A stretch of DNA of 64,000 bases from Blakeslea trispora (GCA_025331445.1 JAIWNE010000012.1:372001-436000); one strand, 5' to 3'. Shown: positions 13,069-26,124, numbered from the stretch's first letter. Numbers and translations: made by a program. Notes: generated from the sequence alone by a model not told the origin.

Positions 13069-16000
13069 GCTGTTCTGCCGATAAGAATTGTTTATTTTAC
13101 TTTGTTTTTCTTTCGCTTATAAATGTATCTATCTGCATCGAACTCACTTTAGTTGAATGTTTGTTTCTTATGATACAACCAGTCTTTATGCGTCCACATG
13201 ATGGATCTATTGAAAGTGTAACATAAAATGAAGTAAAGGAATCTAAAAGCTCGGCACGCGCTAGCTAGTATAACGGTTTGAGACTCTTACTTATTTGCTA
13301 TTGATACATGAACCAACTTGCGTGATGGCTGTTGCTTCAGACTCCTCTATTTTCTATATCAACTTAATATTCAAGTACTATTATACTAGCAGCCTAGCAC
13401 AGTGTCTGCTGATAATGACCATTAAACCTAAAGACATACATGCCTACTATGAAAATGGATTTTTACAAAAGTTCATTTTTTGGAAAAGACTACAGCTCGA
13501 TTGCTTCCTTTCCCCAAGTCAATTCCAATGCTTACCATACCTCTTGCCACATTGACATCATGCTACCAGAGTGCTCAGTAGAATTTGCATTTCAGAACAT
13601 TTTGGCTACGTGACCTCAATGGCAATAGTGAACGTTCAGGGCATTCAGTGCATCTGCTATTTCAATGTTGGTCTGAAAAGGTTGTGTTTTCTTACGCAAA
13701 ATGGTTCCTTTAAATCAATTAATCACAGTTTAAATGAAATTGGAATCAAATCAGAAGAAGGATGTTAGACAATCAAAGATGTTGTAGAGAATAGAAATAT
13801 TGCAATATTCTAGCTTACTATTCAATATGACCGGCATCACCACCTTTCCATAAAAATAAATAACATGGCAGGTTTGCTATTAGGTAATTCGCAAAGTAGT
13901 CTACATGAAACCTTTGATGTTATTTACCAAATCAAAGCCAGATAGGTCTAAATTCATCCTATTGAATTTTTCTTCTTCAAAACAGAGCATTATCAATTGT
14001 CCTAATGAAATTACTAGTATAGTTGGTAGGTGACAACCTAAACAATCAAATATCGGCGTATAACATCACATTATGCTAGTACTTTCTCTCTAACATTTAA
14101 TGTAGCAAATTCTATTTGATTATATAGATGTCTTACACTTCTGCGAGTATGACTTCTATACAACCAAGTCTGATGAGAAAAAAAAATATATACATCTGTC
14201 AGCATTGACTAAAAATCACCTTTAGAAGAGCAAATAACAACTGAATGAAGAGGATGAGCAATGCCCTGCATGGCTTGCTTCAAATACTCCTTTATCAATA
14301 TCTTGCATTGTGTAATTTGATAACAAGTACCTCTTGATACGAGATGTTAAGAATATTAAAGGCACGGATATAAAGTAGTTAGAAGTTAGCTATAAATTAA
14401 GTTTTACTAAATAAGACATTAAAATGCTGAGATGAAACAGAGTATAAGTGTAGGATCTGATAAAAGACAAAACAAGGAATGCTTGCAAGATGCTAGATGC
14501 AGCTATACTTTATGTAAATTGGCTACATGCACTACATGACAAAATAAAAAAATCGAAAATATTAGCATCTCTCCGTTTCGATCGGAGGACCTCAGGGTTA
14601 TGAGCCCTGCGCGCTTCCTGCTGCGCCAAGATGCTTGATATATTTTCGGAAACTTAATGTAAATTATACCCCATATTATAATTCGGCCCGGAATTTTGCT
14701 GAGACACACACCTTATGCATGATGAGTCCATCAGTGTAAAGCGACAGGAGTACCATTCTAGCAGTAGTTTATCTATCCCAGCAGAACAAGAATATTCAAA
14801 GTATAATTTTATTTACATTTTGATGCTTTTTCTCTTCTTTTTCTTCTGAAATTAGATCAAGAGTATTGTTTTTTACAGACATAGTCTCAATTGCAGTTAC
14901 GAGTAAATCATGCTTTAGTTTCAATGCTGACGCATCTATATCTGAATAAATGTAGGCAGACAAAATCATGTGTACTACTTCTAATGAATCAAAGCATAGC
15001 AAATGGCTTTGTATTCCCAACAAATCCACAAATTATCATTGTAGCGATTTCACCATACAACTTATGTAATATTAGACACTGAAAACGATATTAAATAAGG
15101 AGATTATCAAAGTAATTTCTTGGTTTTTCTTTAATCTACAACTCATAATTACTACAGTCATAATTCAGATATATCTAGGTTTCCTTCCCATCTTACATAA
15201 TTACTTTTATTACAATATTTATCAGCATTGATTAGAAACGTATTCAAATTAGTATAAGTCCATCAGATCATTACGTACATTAGGAGACTACCTTTTTTTC
15301 CAACTCCCAATTTTTTGCTAAAGTTTTCTATCTGACTGAAGAACTATTCTAATAATCATTCAACTTGATGTAGTGATTGGAGCATATTCAAGTCTCAATG
15401 ATGACAATACGATGATACAAAAAATCAGATAACTCCTGAAGGCAATAACTTCATTCGTCAAAATGACTCTCAAAGAAATATGAAAATGATGAGAGTGAAC
15501 GAGCCATACAAAACAGATACATTAGTTTAGTACAAGATGTAGATGGCTGTGACAAGCAACAAATCAGAGTTATAACAATAGTCTGTGAAGCTTTCTCTGT
15601 TTCCTCTACTCTTGATTTCTATATGATTTGAGAGCTTTGAAATATTTTCAAACCACTGTCTTTGTGTCTCTTTAATTTGTATTTCTCGTAAGTTATTGCA
15701 ACTACCAAAACAGCACATGTACTGAAAATATGTAATAAATCTGAAGAGGTACTTTTTTTTTCTTGCAAAAAGATATGTAATTTCTGCTTTAATTGGCCTT
15801 TCAAAATATCAAGCATAACTGCTTCATACTTGCCTACACATTTAATTTGTATTGAACAATCGAGTTAGACAGGCTCTTGTTGTGTATATTTAAGAAATAA
15901 GAGCGGTTTAGTTTTTTCTTGCGTCAAAACCTCTTTAGTTGTCATGTTTGTGTGCTATGGGATAATGCTATCTATTTTCACAAGGTCAGTGTGTATATCC

Positions 16001-17580
16001 GACTATATGCGTGGTGTATAGCGTATAGCCATTCCAAATATCAATGAGACAAGAGCTCATGTGTACAGATCTGATCATACTTTCAATATGCTAATCATTG
16101 GCATCATAAAGTCTACTGCGAACGTATGGAATCTATTTACACATCGCAAACAAAGATCATGTTTTATCATCGTATATGACTGTCTATGATTATAGCTTAA
16201 GATACAAATATAATAACTGTGATAGGTCTGTGCTTGCTTCATCTTGAAGAAATCAGATCTGAAATATGATATAAAAGATGGAAACAGTAGAATGGGTTAT
16301 CCGACCCTGAAGATATAAATGTCTTGATAACGAATAACTATAAGTGACATCTGCTTTTTTTTTTTAATAAGCGATACGAGTTCTTAAAGACTCTTTTGTT
16401 ATTCTTTCTGTACTTCTGTCAATTGGGACCTCCTTAGAAAACCTAAACTTAAAAACAAGCAAATAAAAAAGAGGCGATGAAAGGAGCACCAACAGCAAAT
16501 GAAGTGTAATGGTATGATAGCGAGAAAGAAAGAAGTAGTGCGCCACCTCCAATATGGTGACCAAAGGTTCATAAAAAAAAATAGCTTTGCATGTTATTCT
16601 CTCCTTATTGATTATCTGGCCTACTTTGTCATTTATCAACATATGTGTTTCTATAATTCTTTAAACACTCAGCTTTATCTATTAGATTGTCTGAATTATT
16701 GAGTTAGCTTCAACAAACGAATAGCTGCTTGCGAGATTCAGCCATTTAACTTGCCTATAGACAGATTGCAAGACTATAGGAAAAATATAAGAAAATTTGA
16801 AGATTTCAGATATATCAACAGGTCATCTCCTTCTAGCAAACCTACTCATTGGTGATCTAGTGTCATTGGACATGTCAACAAAAGAGCCAAAGAGACGCCT
16901 TTTAAATTCGATGTAAAGTCTCTTCTAAAAGGCCTTTCTTTGTATTTTTGTGCTCTCTGACATCCATAAGCAGCAAAGGATCTTTTAGACAAATTTTAAT
17001 ACGATAAAGATTCTGTCTATCTAGTTTTGTCATTTAAAAAAGAGTAAATCAGAAACCAACTATGCACAATACAAATATAGACTCCTCAATTTTATTTACT
17101 CCTTGATTGAGCTTTTATTAGGTGTATGAGTAATACAGTGCAGGATAGTCTATTGCTTATTATACAGTTCGTCTCATATATTTTTACAGCTTGGCTGCAA
17201 AAAAAAAAAATAAGCTGCGTATAAATCATTCATGTTGACTTTTTTTTTTTTAGTTTTATTTCAAGTAAAGAAGAGAGAAAACAGCTATGCAAAGGGGTAA
17301 TTTAAGTTTTCAGTTGTTGTTTTTTATATGCAGAAATTCAGGGCAATTGCGGTAACTTAAATATAGACACAGAAAATATACAGCCATCTCTATAATTCCA
17401 AACGCACGTAGATTTCATTGGCCCCCTTTATCGTTATCTCTCTCTCTTTTTTTTTCTCATCCTCAAGCCAGTCTAAAATCGTATCACATGATGTTGACTG
17501 TAAAATGCATTATCAAGTGGATATTCCTTTTCACTTCTTTTTCAGTTTTCTCTCATTATTCTTTTCCTCTTGTAAAAAAA
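13069..17580. other. Gene-poor spacer around initiator tRNA
   Basis: About 4.5 kb of AT-rich sequence with many stop codons in all frames. The only supported gene is the tRNA at 14563-14635. Short frames such as 13295-13555 and 15619-15816 have no coding character and are not called. No transposon ORF or terminal repeat was recognised. Confidence 0.5.
14563..14635 (-). tRNA. Initiator tRNA-Met (CAU)
   Basis: A complete 73-base cloverleaf on the minus strand. The acceptor stem AGCATCT pairs perfectly with AGATGCT, the D stem is GCGC/GCGC, the anticodon stem CAGGG/CCCTG encloses CTCATAA with anticodon CAT, and the T stem CTCCG/CGGAG encloses ATCGAAA. Initiator identity is indicated by the A1-U72 pair, three G-C pairs at the foot of the anticodon stem, and A54 and A60 in the T loop in place of T54. 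No intron is present. A T-run (TTTT and TTTTTTT) within 25 nt downstream fits a polymerase III terminator. Discriminator base is A. It sits alone in a gene-poor spacer. Confidence 0.96.
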
Positions 17581-19032
17581 ATGGCACCTCACAAACTCTG
17601 TATGATTCCTGGTAAGATAACAATGTACTTGTCATACTGAGCAACAGGATATTGATACCTTTCTCTCCAAAGGACCTATTGAGTTCCATGAAGATGTTCT
17701 TGCTGCCATGAGTACCCCTGCTACCTCTCACGTTGATCCTAATTTCATTCCCATTTTTGGTGAATCCATCGAAATGGTGCGTAAGGTCACCTTGACTGAA
17801 ACTGCCCAGCCATTTATTGTTTCTGGTTCATGTACTTTGGGTTGGGATATGATGGTCAACTTACTCGAAAAGGGAGATGATGTATTGGCTTTAAATACAG
17901 GTTATTTTGGTGATCATTTCTCTGAATGGTAAGAGAGAGAGAGAGAGAGAGAGAGGCAATCATAAGCTTAGTTTATGTACGCGTTGTTGATTTTTTTAAA
18001 TAGTTTGGAAGTGTATGGTGCTAACATTACTACGCTTCGTGCTGAAGTTGGATCGCGTCCTTCAAATGAAGCTCTAAAGAAAGCCTTGGGCGAGAAGAAG
18101 TACAAAATGGTGACTGTCACTCATGTTGACACTTCGTAAGTAAAATTCTTAATTTCATGTGATTTCAAAAGGTCACTTACGAAAATATCCAGTACTGGTG
18201 TCTTGTCGGACATTAAAGCAGTTGCACAAACAGTCAAGTCGATTTCACCAGAGACTCTTGTAGTTGTAGATGGTGTTTGTTCTTTGGGCTCTGAAGAGAT
18301 CCGATTTGATGAATGGGGATTGGATATTGTCATTTCTGGTTCTCAAAAGGGCTTGGGTGTTCCTCCCGGTCTCTCTGTTGTTGTTGCCTCTCAACAGGCC
18401 TTGAATGTGTACAAATCTAGAAGCACACCTATTGTATCTTATTATTCAAACTGGAACAAGTGGTTACCTAGTAAGTTTTCTCAGCATTTGATGTTATTGA
18501 TATCATGCTGACCAAATTCTTTTTTTTTTGTTTTAGTTATGCAAGCTTATGAGTCCCGTAAACCTGCTTACTTTGCTACTCCTGCTGTTCAATTGATTTA
18601 CGCTCTTCATGCATCTTTGAAAGCTATTACTAGCCAGCCTATGGATGTTCGCTTCGCTAAGCACCGTGAAGTATCCGCCAAGTTTAGACAAACTATTCGT
18701 GATTTGGGATTGAAGCCTCTTGCACAATGTGAAGAATGCTCTGCCAATGGTATGACTGCTGTTTGGTTGCCTGAGGGAGTTGAGATTCCTCAATTAGTTC
18801 CCGCTCTTGCCAGCAAAGGTGTTCAAATTGCAGGTGGTATTCTGAACGGACTTGCAGGCAAATACTTTAGAATTGGGTAAGCAAACCAATGCTTTATAAA
18901 AAAAAGGATAATATGGTTGACATTCTGTTATTTAGTCACATGGGAATCTCAGTTACAGAACCTGAACGAGGCCACATTGATAAGGTTGTTGAGGCCTTGA
19001 CTGAATCATTAAAGGAACTTCAAAAAGCTTAA
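17581..19032 (+). CDS. AGX1: Alanine-glyoxylate aminotransferase (class V PLP)
   Basis: Converts glyoxylate plus alanine to glycine plus pyruvate. Six exons: 17581-17611, 17673-17928, 18004-18135, 18193-18470, 18537-18876 and 18936-19032, giving 377 residues, a normal size for fungal Agx1 and AGT. It opens with KLCMIPGPIEFHEDVL; the aspartate-containing VDGVCSLG and the PLP lysine in SGSQKGLGVPPG (about Lys192) are present, as is the C-terminal GHMGISVTEPERGHI. All exon phases close. The C-terminus (LQKA) is not a standard PTS1 and no clear presequence is seen, so a cytosolic location is possible. Intron 2 carries a GA microsatellite. Serine-pyruvate activity is a family alternative. It is tail to tail with the MYND gene, stops 166 nt apart. 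Confidence 0.95.
17932..17955 (+). repeat. (GA)n microsatellite in intron
   Basis: An uninterrupted AG/GA dinucleotide run directly follows the donor of AGX1 intron 2. It is a typical polymorphic microsatellite. Confidence 0.9.
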
Positions 19033-19198
19033 ATAGAAATTGTTGAAATGATAAATTATTACATCATCTTTTTTTTATTATAGTCTATCTTCTATGAATA
19101 AAATAAAGGGGGAGAAAGAGTGGGTAACTAGGGTGTTGTATATAACTAAAAGGATAAATAGGATATGTGCAAATAGGTTAATAAATTAAGAAATCTTT

Positions 19199-20158
19199 CT
19201 ATGATGAGAACACACCACAGTTGGTCTGATGTGCTTCTTTGTGTGACTTCATACAGCGCACACTACAGTAAGGTTGTGTCTTGCAACGAGCGCAAACAGG
19301 CATAGTTAGTTTTTCCAATCCACAATGAGTACACTGCATAGAAGTACGAGCAGATAGAACAGAATTAGAGGCAGAAGAAACAGTTGAAGAAGTGGAGATA
19401 GAGTCACATGTGAATACAGAAGATAAGGTGTTCTTGTGTCTAAGTTGAGAGATAGGTCTGGATGATTCGATAAGACGCTGCATGGCAGCCAAAGCTGCTT
19501 GTTGCAAGTGTTGTTGAGGCTCAAAGGGAGTAGGTCGTACAGCTGCACACTTGCGATAATAAACAATTGCTTGGCTAATCTCGTTTGATTGTTCACACAC
19601 TAAAGCACGACAGTTGTAGATGGTAATTCGAATAGCTCGGCGGTAATTTTCTTCATCATTCTCACTCTCATCGCTCTGTGTAGAATCAATTGAACGTCTC
19701 TTGGCCATACCATCCAAGGGAATATGTGAATCGCATTCAAATGACTCTTCTTTCAACTGTTTAGCAAAATCCCAAAGCTCTGTTGTGATTGAATCAAACC
19801 ATTGTAGATACTGATGTTTGTTGGCCTCCCTGTGTGCAAGTACCAAGTTTGTCATTTGCCAGACAAGTTCAAACAGCAGACTGTTGCATTGGACAGGCTC
19901 ACTCTCTCTAGCATATCTCAAGGCAGTGATATAGTATCCAGCAACAAGATCACATCGATCACAACCGCTTGCATTATGTTTCATATTGACTTGAGAAGCA
20001 AGGCGGATGGCATCTTCTAGGGAATGTTGACGAATAGCCTCCATGTTTAATTGGTGTTGATAGTGGTTTGAAGAAGGGAGTAGGGCAGGTAATCTTGTAA
20101 ATTCTGGTTTAGCTTCATGAGTGACAGCAGCAACGACAAGCTTGTTTGAAGCATACAT
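19199..20158 (-). CDS. MYND zinc-finger protein
   Basis: Single-exon gene of 319 residues. The C-terminal MYND finger (about residues 276-315) shows CTHCG, then VCARCK, PYCSVRCM and a final HKEAHQTNC, giving the C2-C2-C2-HC zinc ligands. MYND fingers usually bind proline-rich partners. The middle of the protein is helical (LRYARESEPVQCNSLLFELV; RAIRITIYNCRALVCEQSN) and resembles TPR-like helices, followed by a serine-rich linker before the finger. There is no SET domain, so this is not a SMYD methyltransferase. Function is unknown; a role as a transcription cofactor or adaptor is inference. The ATG at 20158 is the first in frame, with an A-rich leader. Confidence 0.85.
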   Translation of the reverse strand: MYASNKLVVAAVTHEAKPEFTRLPALLPSSNHYQHQLNMEAIRQHSLEDAIRLASQVNMKHNASGCDRCDLVAGYYITALRYARESEPVQCNSLLFELVWQMTNLVLAHREANKHQYLQWFDSITTELWDFAKQLKEESFECDSHIPLDGMAKRRSIDSTQSDESENDEENYRRAIRITIYNCRALVCEQSNEISQAIVYYRKCAAVRPTPFEPQQHLQQAALAAMQRLIESSRPISQLRHKNTLSSVFTCDSISTSSTVSSASNSVLSARTSMQCTHCGLEKLTMPVCARCKTQPYCSVRCMKSHKEAHQTNCGVFSS

Positions 20159-20867
20159 TTGGAAACAATAAAATCGTAAAAGAAGAAGAAGAAGGGGGAT
20201 TAGATGGCTATATTATAGCAATCAAGAAGATCTCTTTATATACTCTCTAGAAAGAAATAGTTGCTGTTATTCAAAACCAATCTGAGTTCAAATGGATTGG
20301 GCACAAGTGATCTCGTGTGGTTCATTCTCAAAATGTCAAATTGTAGATAAAGCTCCTTTTTTTTTCTTACTCTCTAGATTTTGGGTGATGAGGTTCAGTA
20401 CAAGTTTTTACTAGTTTTGTCTAATAAATGGTATCTAGAAGGTTCGAAAGAAAGGCGGAGAGGACTTTTTTTTTATTTTTGGGTGATTTCTTAACAAAGC
20501 CAAATAATATGCATTGAATCTTTTTATTTCTATAAATGTATATTTGAATGTCGGATTCCGAATCTAGTAACGGATCAACCATTGAAATTGATTCATTCAT
20601 GCACATGCGAGATCAACTCAATCCCTATTGGCCTTCATTCCTCCTCCTCCCCCCATCTCTCTCTCTTGCCCTTAGTTTCGTGTAGCCATACCAAAAGCTA
20701 CTTTATTTCTTTAGCAACAATGTTATTCTGGAAATCCCCTTATCACCCGAACTCCCGGAAAATCACCTCCATTTAACTGGAATCTGTTCATTTAGTTTCT
20801 CCAGTACAATCAGAAAGGATATTCAAATACATGATTCATTAAAAAAAAAAAGAAGCTCATTGAAGGT

Positions 20868-20919
20868 AGTTTTGGCTTGCCAACATTTCCATGTTTCTTG
20901 CTTATTGTAAGCCAAAACT
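20868..20919. repeat. 11-bp inverted repeat
   Basis: AGTTTTGGCTT at 20868-20878 is matched perfectly by AAGCCAAAACT at 20909-20919, with a 30-nt spacer. It could form a hairpin in RNA or be a binding palindrome; no gene is adjacent. Confidence 0.6.
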
Positions 20920-22330
20920 GTCAATTCTTTTCTGAAAAAAGTTGGCCGAACTTTGGTTACACCTGCAATGATTTTAAAATAGGAATAATTACTCAAAAAA
21001 AGTTTCGCTTGGCCTTTTTTTTTTTTTCTTTCTAAGCCCTTGATGGATAGTTGTTTAATGAAAATAGTTTACAGGGAATAAAGTAAGATGAACATAAACA
21101 ACATGACGTTGACAAGTTTACAAAAAAATAAATAAAGTAAGCAATACAAAAAAAAAAAAAGCTGAAGTACAAGACAACCACACGTGCGCTTGGAAACATT
21201 TCTTATTTGATTCAGTCTATAAACTTTATAACTTTGACCATAAAAAAACTAGAAATAGTAGTCTTCTCCCTTATTTTCAACTTTTTTATTCCTTTAGCTC
21301 TAGACCTTGAGCCAATTACTGTCCGTTTTCCTATTTAAAGAATAATAAGCGGAACATTTGTAGATCGAAATCAATTGGTTGTCATACATGATCAGAAAAG
21401 TATCTTCTCATCACCAATCACTTACAATTCTAAACAATCTGTCTCAAATAAGGTTTTTTTTTGTGTATATGTGTTTGAATCTATATGCTACATCACGTGT
21501 AGTTCTACATTCGAGGAGTGAAGAGCTTGCTTGTCTAAATCGTTACCATTTTTAGTTTATCTTGTTGCATTGTAGACATTTGGTTGTTTCTCTTCCTCAT
21601 TGCGCATCGGACTGTATATGTATCTTAATTCGTTGCTAGATGTAAGAGTTTTGAAACTATGATTTATAATCCCAAAGTGATGGCTTACAAGTTTGTACAT
21701 TCCAAATTCAAGTAACAGGACATGAAGTTGCTCGTTTCGTAAGTCTACTTTGGATTTAGAGAAAAAGAAGTACACAATTTAGTGTATGTATAAAGTAGAT
21801 AACTTGTGAGATTTAAGGTTTTCTTGATCTACTTTTAACAACTTTTTGCAGACACTTTTCTAACTAGTCCTTTCTTTTTTCCAGGAAACTAATTCAGTTT
21901 ATTGATTTTAAATTCTCCTTACTCTTCTTATATTCAATAGTGATCAATCAGACAGTGCTGCTTCAAATCAAACATCAAGACAGTTGAAGTGAATATGGAG
22001 ACTGTCCTTCCTTCTTGATCAAAACGAGCCCTAGTCTGTAATAAGCTAAAAGAGACATCCTTAAAGCTGCTTTGTATTGTAACAACCAAATCACTTGATG
22101 TTCTTATGTCTTTGAAACTAATTGAATTTCAAACCTGAAATGTATAACTCTCTCTCTCTATGCAAGTCAGTGCTTTAATTCTGAAAGGGAATGGGAAAGT
22201 CCGATGTATATCACTCAAATGCGAGTAATTTCCCTTATCTGAAAACTGTCAATCAGTCTGCTTAACCAATGAGGCAGTGACAGGAGTTGTACTGATCTAA
22301 ACTAGCAACTAGCTCTATTTGGTAGATAAA

Positions 22331-22349
22331 GGGAAAGGGGGGGGAGGGG
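22331..22349 (+). other. G-quadruplex-capable tract
   Basis: GGGAAAGGGGGGGGAGGGG stands out in AT-rich surroundings and contains enough G3 runs to fold as a quadruplex. Confidence 0.45.
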
Positions 22350-24825
22350 CTTAGTTCTGAATTAGTCATTTTTTTCTTTTCATGTACCAAGCAATAAGTT
22401 AATAATTCCATCATTTATAATATTGTGATACAAAACCTTAAGATCAATGCAGACAGCTTGAAAGTCTGCTTCTGACAAAGATCCTTCCAAACTTTTCAAT
22501 CCAGATTTAGAAAATCCCGGCTACTATAAAACTGACAAAGCAATTAATAAAGTATGTATTCTCGACTAAATTCCCAAAAAAAAAGAAAGCTCTTGAACGG
22601 CAACACATTTAACAACTTGATGATGGCCTTTGTTTTTACATCATCAGAACTTGCTGTATCTCCAAGACTTATTACACAAGGCTGTTCAACCTTAGTCCAA
22701 ATTATCGCTATATCGAGACTGCTATAAATATCAGTTCACTTGCTAGAAAGAAGTCTTTGTCATCGAAAGCAAAATTCTGATTAGAATTGACAAGTCTAAT
22801 TAAACTATTCAAGAGGTCATAAACAAGTCATTATGAGACTAAATGACAAGATAGGCAAGTGTGACACTGTGTTTGTAAGCCTTTGCAAACCCTAGAGTCA
22901 AACAAACACAAAGATCGATTCATTGTGCTCCTCTTCTTTTCCCATATGATTATCCCGTAAGAAAGCTTTTGAACATTCCACACAAAAAAGTAATATTCTT
23001 ATCAGTATATACATGTTGTCAAATTGAGGTAGCAAGCAAGAAACCACGTAACACTTGAAGGATGATCAATGTGGCATTTCTCTTTTCGTTTCTTTTTTTT
23101 TTCATAGCTAAATGTCAACTTGATCATTTCTTTTTTGATGACTTGTACAGCTAAAATTTTTCAATTAGCACTTATAGTAAGGTATTGCAAGCATATGAAA
23201 GAGAAGCTTAGGAAGACACTGTCATAGGGGTTGCTTGACTAATTTCTTCTTAACCTCCGTGACAATTGCTCAATGCGTAACAATATACATAGAGCAAACT
23301 CTGATCAAGTCTGTTGATTGCCTTGTATAAATCAATATCTTTCTCTTGGCTGTTATAGTAGTATCTTGGTAAGAGGTTTATATCCAAAGGTTAACAATAA
23401 AAGAAGTGACACAGATAGAATGGCTTTTATGGAACCGTAGTACAGGAATAACCTAAAGTGGATAAAGTTTAACAGAGTTAGTCAATGTGTTATCTTTTTT
23501 CCTTGTTTTCCTTTGAAAGTAATACAGCCGATTTAGATGTGGTTGTAAATGTTGTAATTTCTTTTCTAATTACAGGTAAACATAGTAAAAGTAGACTATC
23601 ACAGTTAGGAAGATGTATTATTGGTGTTATCCAGCATCTGAATTGGCACTCACCAACATGATGTACATGATGGCTCCTCTTTAACTTTGTAACAGTTGCC
23701 ATTTCCAATGTTTACTAAAAATGCCACTTTTTTTTTGTTTTAGCTTTTAATTATCAATTATTAAATCGAAAAAGCTAGTGACGTTTTCTTTACTGAATTG
23801 ATCAAAATAAAGCCATTCGACTCCTGTGGCATCAAAAACAAAGGGAATTTTTTTAAAAAAAAAGGGGGGGGGATGCACTGCTAAAGCTGGTAAGTGACAG
23901 AGTTAATAAATGGATCAAATTATCTGTCAAAAAGAGTGGCTCGTCCAAATGAACTTTTTTTTTTGAGAAATTGATGAATTATGTTTCTTGGACGTATGTT
24001 TACTGCTTTTAAAATAAGCAATGAATTGATAACATGTTTGCTGATGTAATGCAACACGTTCCCTAAAAAAAAGACTATCTCAACACAAACTTGCAAGAAA
24101 AAAAAAAAGAAAGCCTATGTATTATATTATTTTCTCCCAATATGTCAATGCAGCCACATTTTGTATGAAAAATGAGCTGCTCCTTTCTTTTTTTTTTTCT
24201 TTGCTCTTGCTTAAAATGTAGAATGATTAATCTAAACCATTTCGAAGCCAGTTCTCTCGATGGTTCAAGCCAGTCATCTCTGGAAGCCACATCATAAGTA
24301 CGCCGAATCAGAGAAACTACATTGAGTTCAAAATTATTATGAAAAGACAGGTAACTCCTTTAGACTATATACGACAGCTAAAAGTGATCTTTGAATAGAT
24401 ACATACAACGACTATCCTATTCCAGTCTTAATTAGCTTTCACGTTGAATCATCAACATCTGGTTCTCAACGGCTACAATAATGGATTGAGGCTACAACTG
24501 AAATTGCACAAACAACTTGCTTCATTCTCAGGTAAATGATCTTTTTATCTCTAAACAAAACTTTCGTTTTCAAGCCTTTTAACCAATAGAAAGTCACCAT
24601 GACTATGTGTTTCAGTATCAAACAGTAAAAACACTTATTACCTCAACCTATAGAAAAAGAGAGATGTACGAGTAGTAGAGATCCAATCAATATGAGCACG
24701 GTTTTTTTTTTAATTATTTTCACCGCCAGTCAACCCTACACGTGTATGCATACAAATGACACTTTATTTTTTTTTTTTTAAAAAATCTCTTTCTTTTTTT
24801 TTTTCTTTTGGATTACACATAGATA

Positions 24826-25926
24826 ATGAAAGATATAAAGGTTGGCGAGATAAACAGCAAATCAACACCTACAGAACCAAAACCAAAGGCCAATGTTCAA
24901 CTTCGACCTTATTATGCTGCAACCGACAAGAAATTCGTTCAATATCTGTTCTATTCAACCTATTTCAATCTAGTGCCTCGTGCAGTCCGGCTTCGTATCC
25001 AAACACCTACCCTACTTGCTACTTGGATTGCTATCTATGCCGTTCTTGTGATATGTGTACCAGACTTTGTGAGTAAGCTCGGCTGGCCTGCTCATCTCAA
25101 ACTAGGTCTCCAGATCGTGATTACTATTGTTGTGTTTGGTATTGGCCTGATGGGTCTTTTGTGGTACACAGACAAATTCGATATCACTCAGCGTGTATTG
25201 GAGGGCATCGAGAATGATCTGAGAGAACCTGATGTCTATTATCGAGGTACTCCTCAAGACCCCCGTGAAGGCAACTTCTGGGTATTGACAGTGAACAACG
25301 ATATCGTGGGCTGTATTGGAATCGATCATACACCTATACCCGTCATGGATCAATCGACTCATGCTAAGCCCTATGTACGTGCATCTGAACGTCCTCGTGC
25401 TGTAGATGCACCCGAAATTCATCAAGCAAAATGGAAAAAGACGGCATTGGTTTTGGCCAAGTTGGATGATCTAGTACGCCTTACACTTGTAGGTGCTTTG
25501 GATGTAGTGAGAGATATCTATCTAAAGCTGAAAGGAACTCCATCAATCAACAGCCAAAAAGTTTTATTTGAGGCTCATAAGCCCAATGAGGCTAGTATTC
25601 GTCGTCTGGCTGTTAAATTGGAATGTCAAAATCATGGATTATCTACTGTTCTCTTGAAGAGAGCTGCCTTCTGGGCTCATGCTCATCAAGTGGAATATCT
25701 GTACGCAGATGTGGATGAACTTCAAGAAAAAGGACTGGTTGATATTTTAACTAAGCGTCATGGTTATACTTTTGTCTCCAAAAAGAAGCTTGGTTATTAT
25801 AGAACAAAATCCACTTATAGACTTGATGTTAAGCTCTGGATGAGTCAAGAATTAGAAAGACGCAAGCAAGAGCATTTGCTTGAAGAACAAGCCAAAGAAG
25901 ATGAAGAATTGAAGCAATACGAGTAA
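24826..25926 (+). CDS. Membrane-anchored GNAT acetyltransferase
   Basis: Single-exon 366-residue protein. After a polar N-terminus there are two hydrophobic segments, about residues 62-78 (LLATWIAIYAVLVICV) and 94-113 (LQIVITIVVFGIGLMGLLW). These are followed by a GNAT fold split by a long insert: FWVLTVNNDIVGCIGID at about 151-167, then IRRLAVKLECQNHGLSTVLL with the acetyl-CoA loop, AAFWAHAHQVEYLYADV, and the final strand LGYYRTKSTYRL. The layout, membrane hairpin then catalytic domain, resembles NAT8-type ER acetyltransferases; the substrate is unknown. The C-terminus is a charged helix. A pyrimidine tract and AG just before the ATG could mark a 5' UTR intron. Its 3' end lies 198 nt from the downstream aldehyde dehydrogenase start. 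Confidence 0.85.
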   Translation: MKDIKVGEINSKSTPTEPKPKANVQLRPYYAATDKKFVQYLFYSTYFNLVPRAVRLRIQTPTLLATWIAIYAVLVICVPDFVSKLGWPAHLKLGLQIVITIVVFGIGLMGLLWYTDKFDITQRVLEGIENDLREPDVYYRGTPQDPREGNFWVLTVNNDIVGCIGIDHTPIPVMDQSTHAKPYVRASERPRAVDAPEIHQAKWKKTALVLAKLDDLVRLTLVGALDVVRDIYLKLKGTPSINSQKVLFEAHKPNEASIRRLAVKLECQNHGLSTVLLKRAAFWAHAHQVEYLYADVDELQEKGLVDILTKRHGYTFVSKKKLGYYRTKSTYRLDVKLWMSQELERRKQEHLLEEQAKEDEELKQYE

Positions 25927-26124
25927 ATTCTCTTCCTCTTTATTCTGTACTATAATTTAATTTAATAAGATTTGTTTGTTTTTTTTGTTTGTTTGAAACA
26001 TATCATTTATGCAAAAAAAAAATATACACTAATAACATCGTGAGAACTCCGCATTTATCAGCTATATTTAAAGATGGTTTTGGGTTCTTTTTTTATTTTT
26101 GTGTTTTCTTCACTTTAAACTTAA

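Larger units (their letters stand above)
20159..24825. other. Gene-poor spacer with hairpin and G-runs
   Basis: About 4.7 kb with no supported gene. It carries an 11-bp inverted repeat (20868-20919), a G-rich tract (22331-22349) and another G-run near 23865. Short frames here have no recognisable domains. Confidence 0.5.

Noticed and set aside
14503..14709. 68-codon minus-strand frame
   Set aside because: It overlaps the initiator tRNA, which explains its conserved look.
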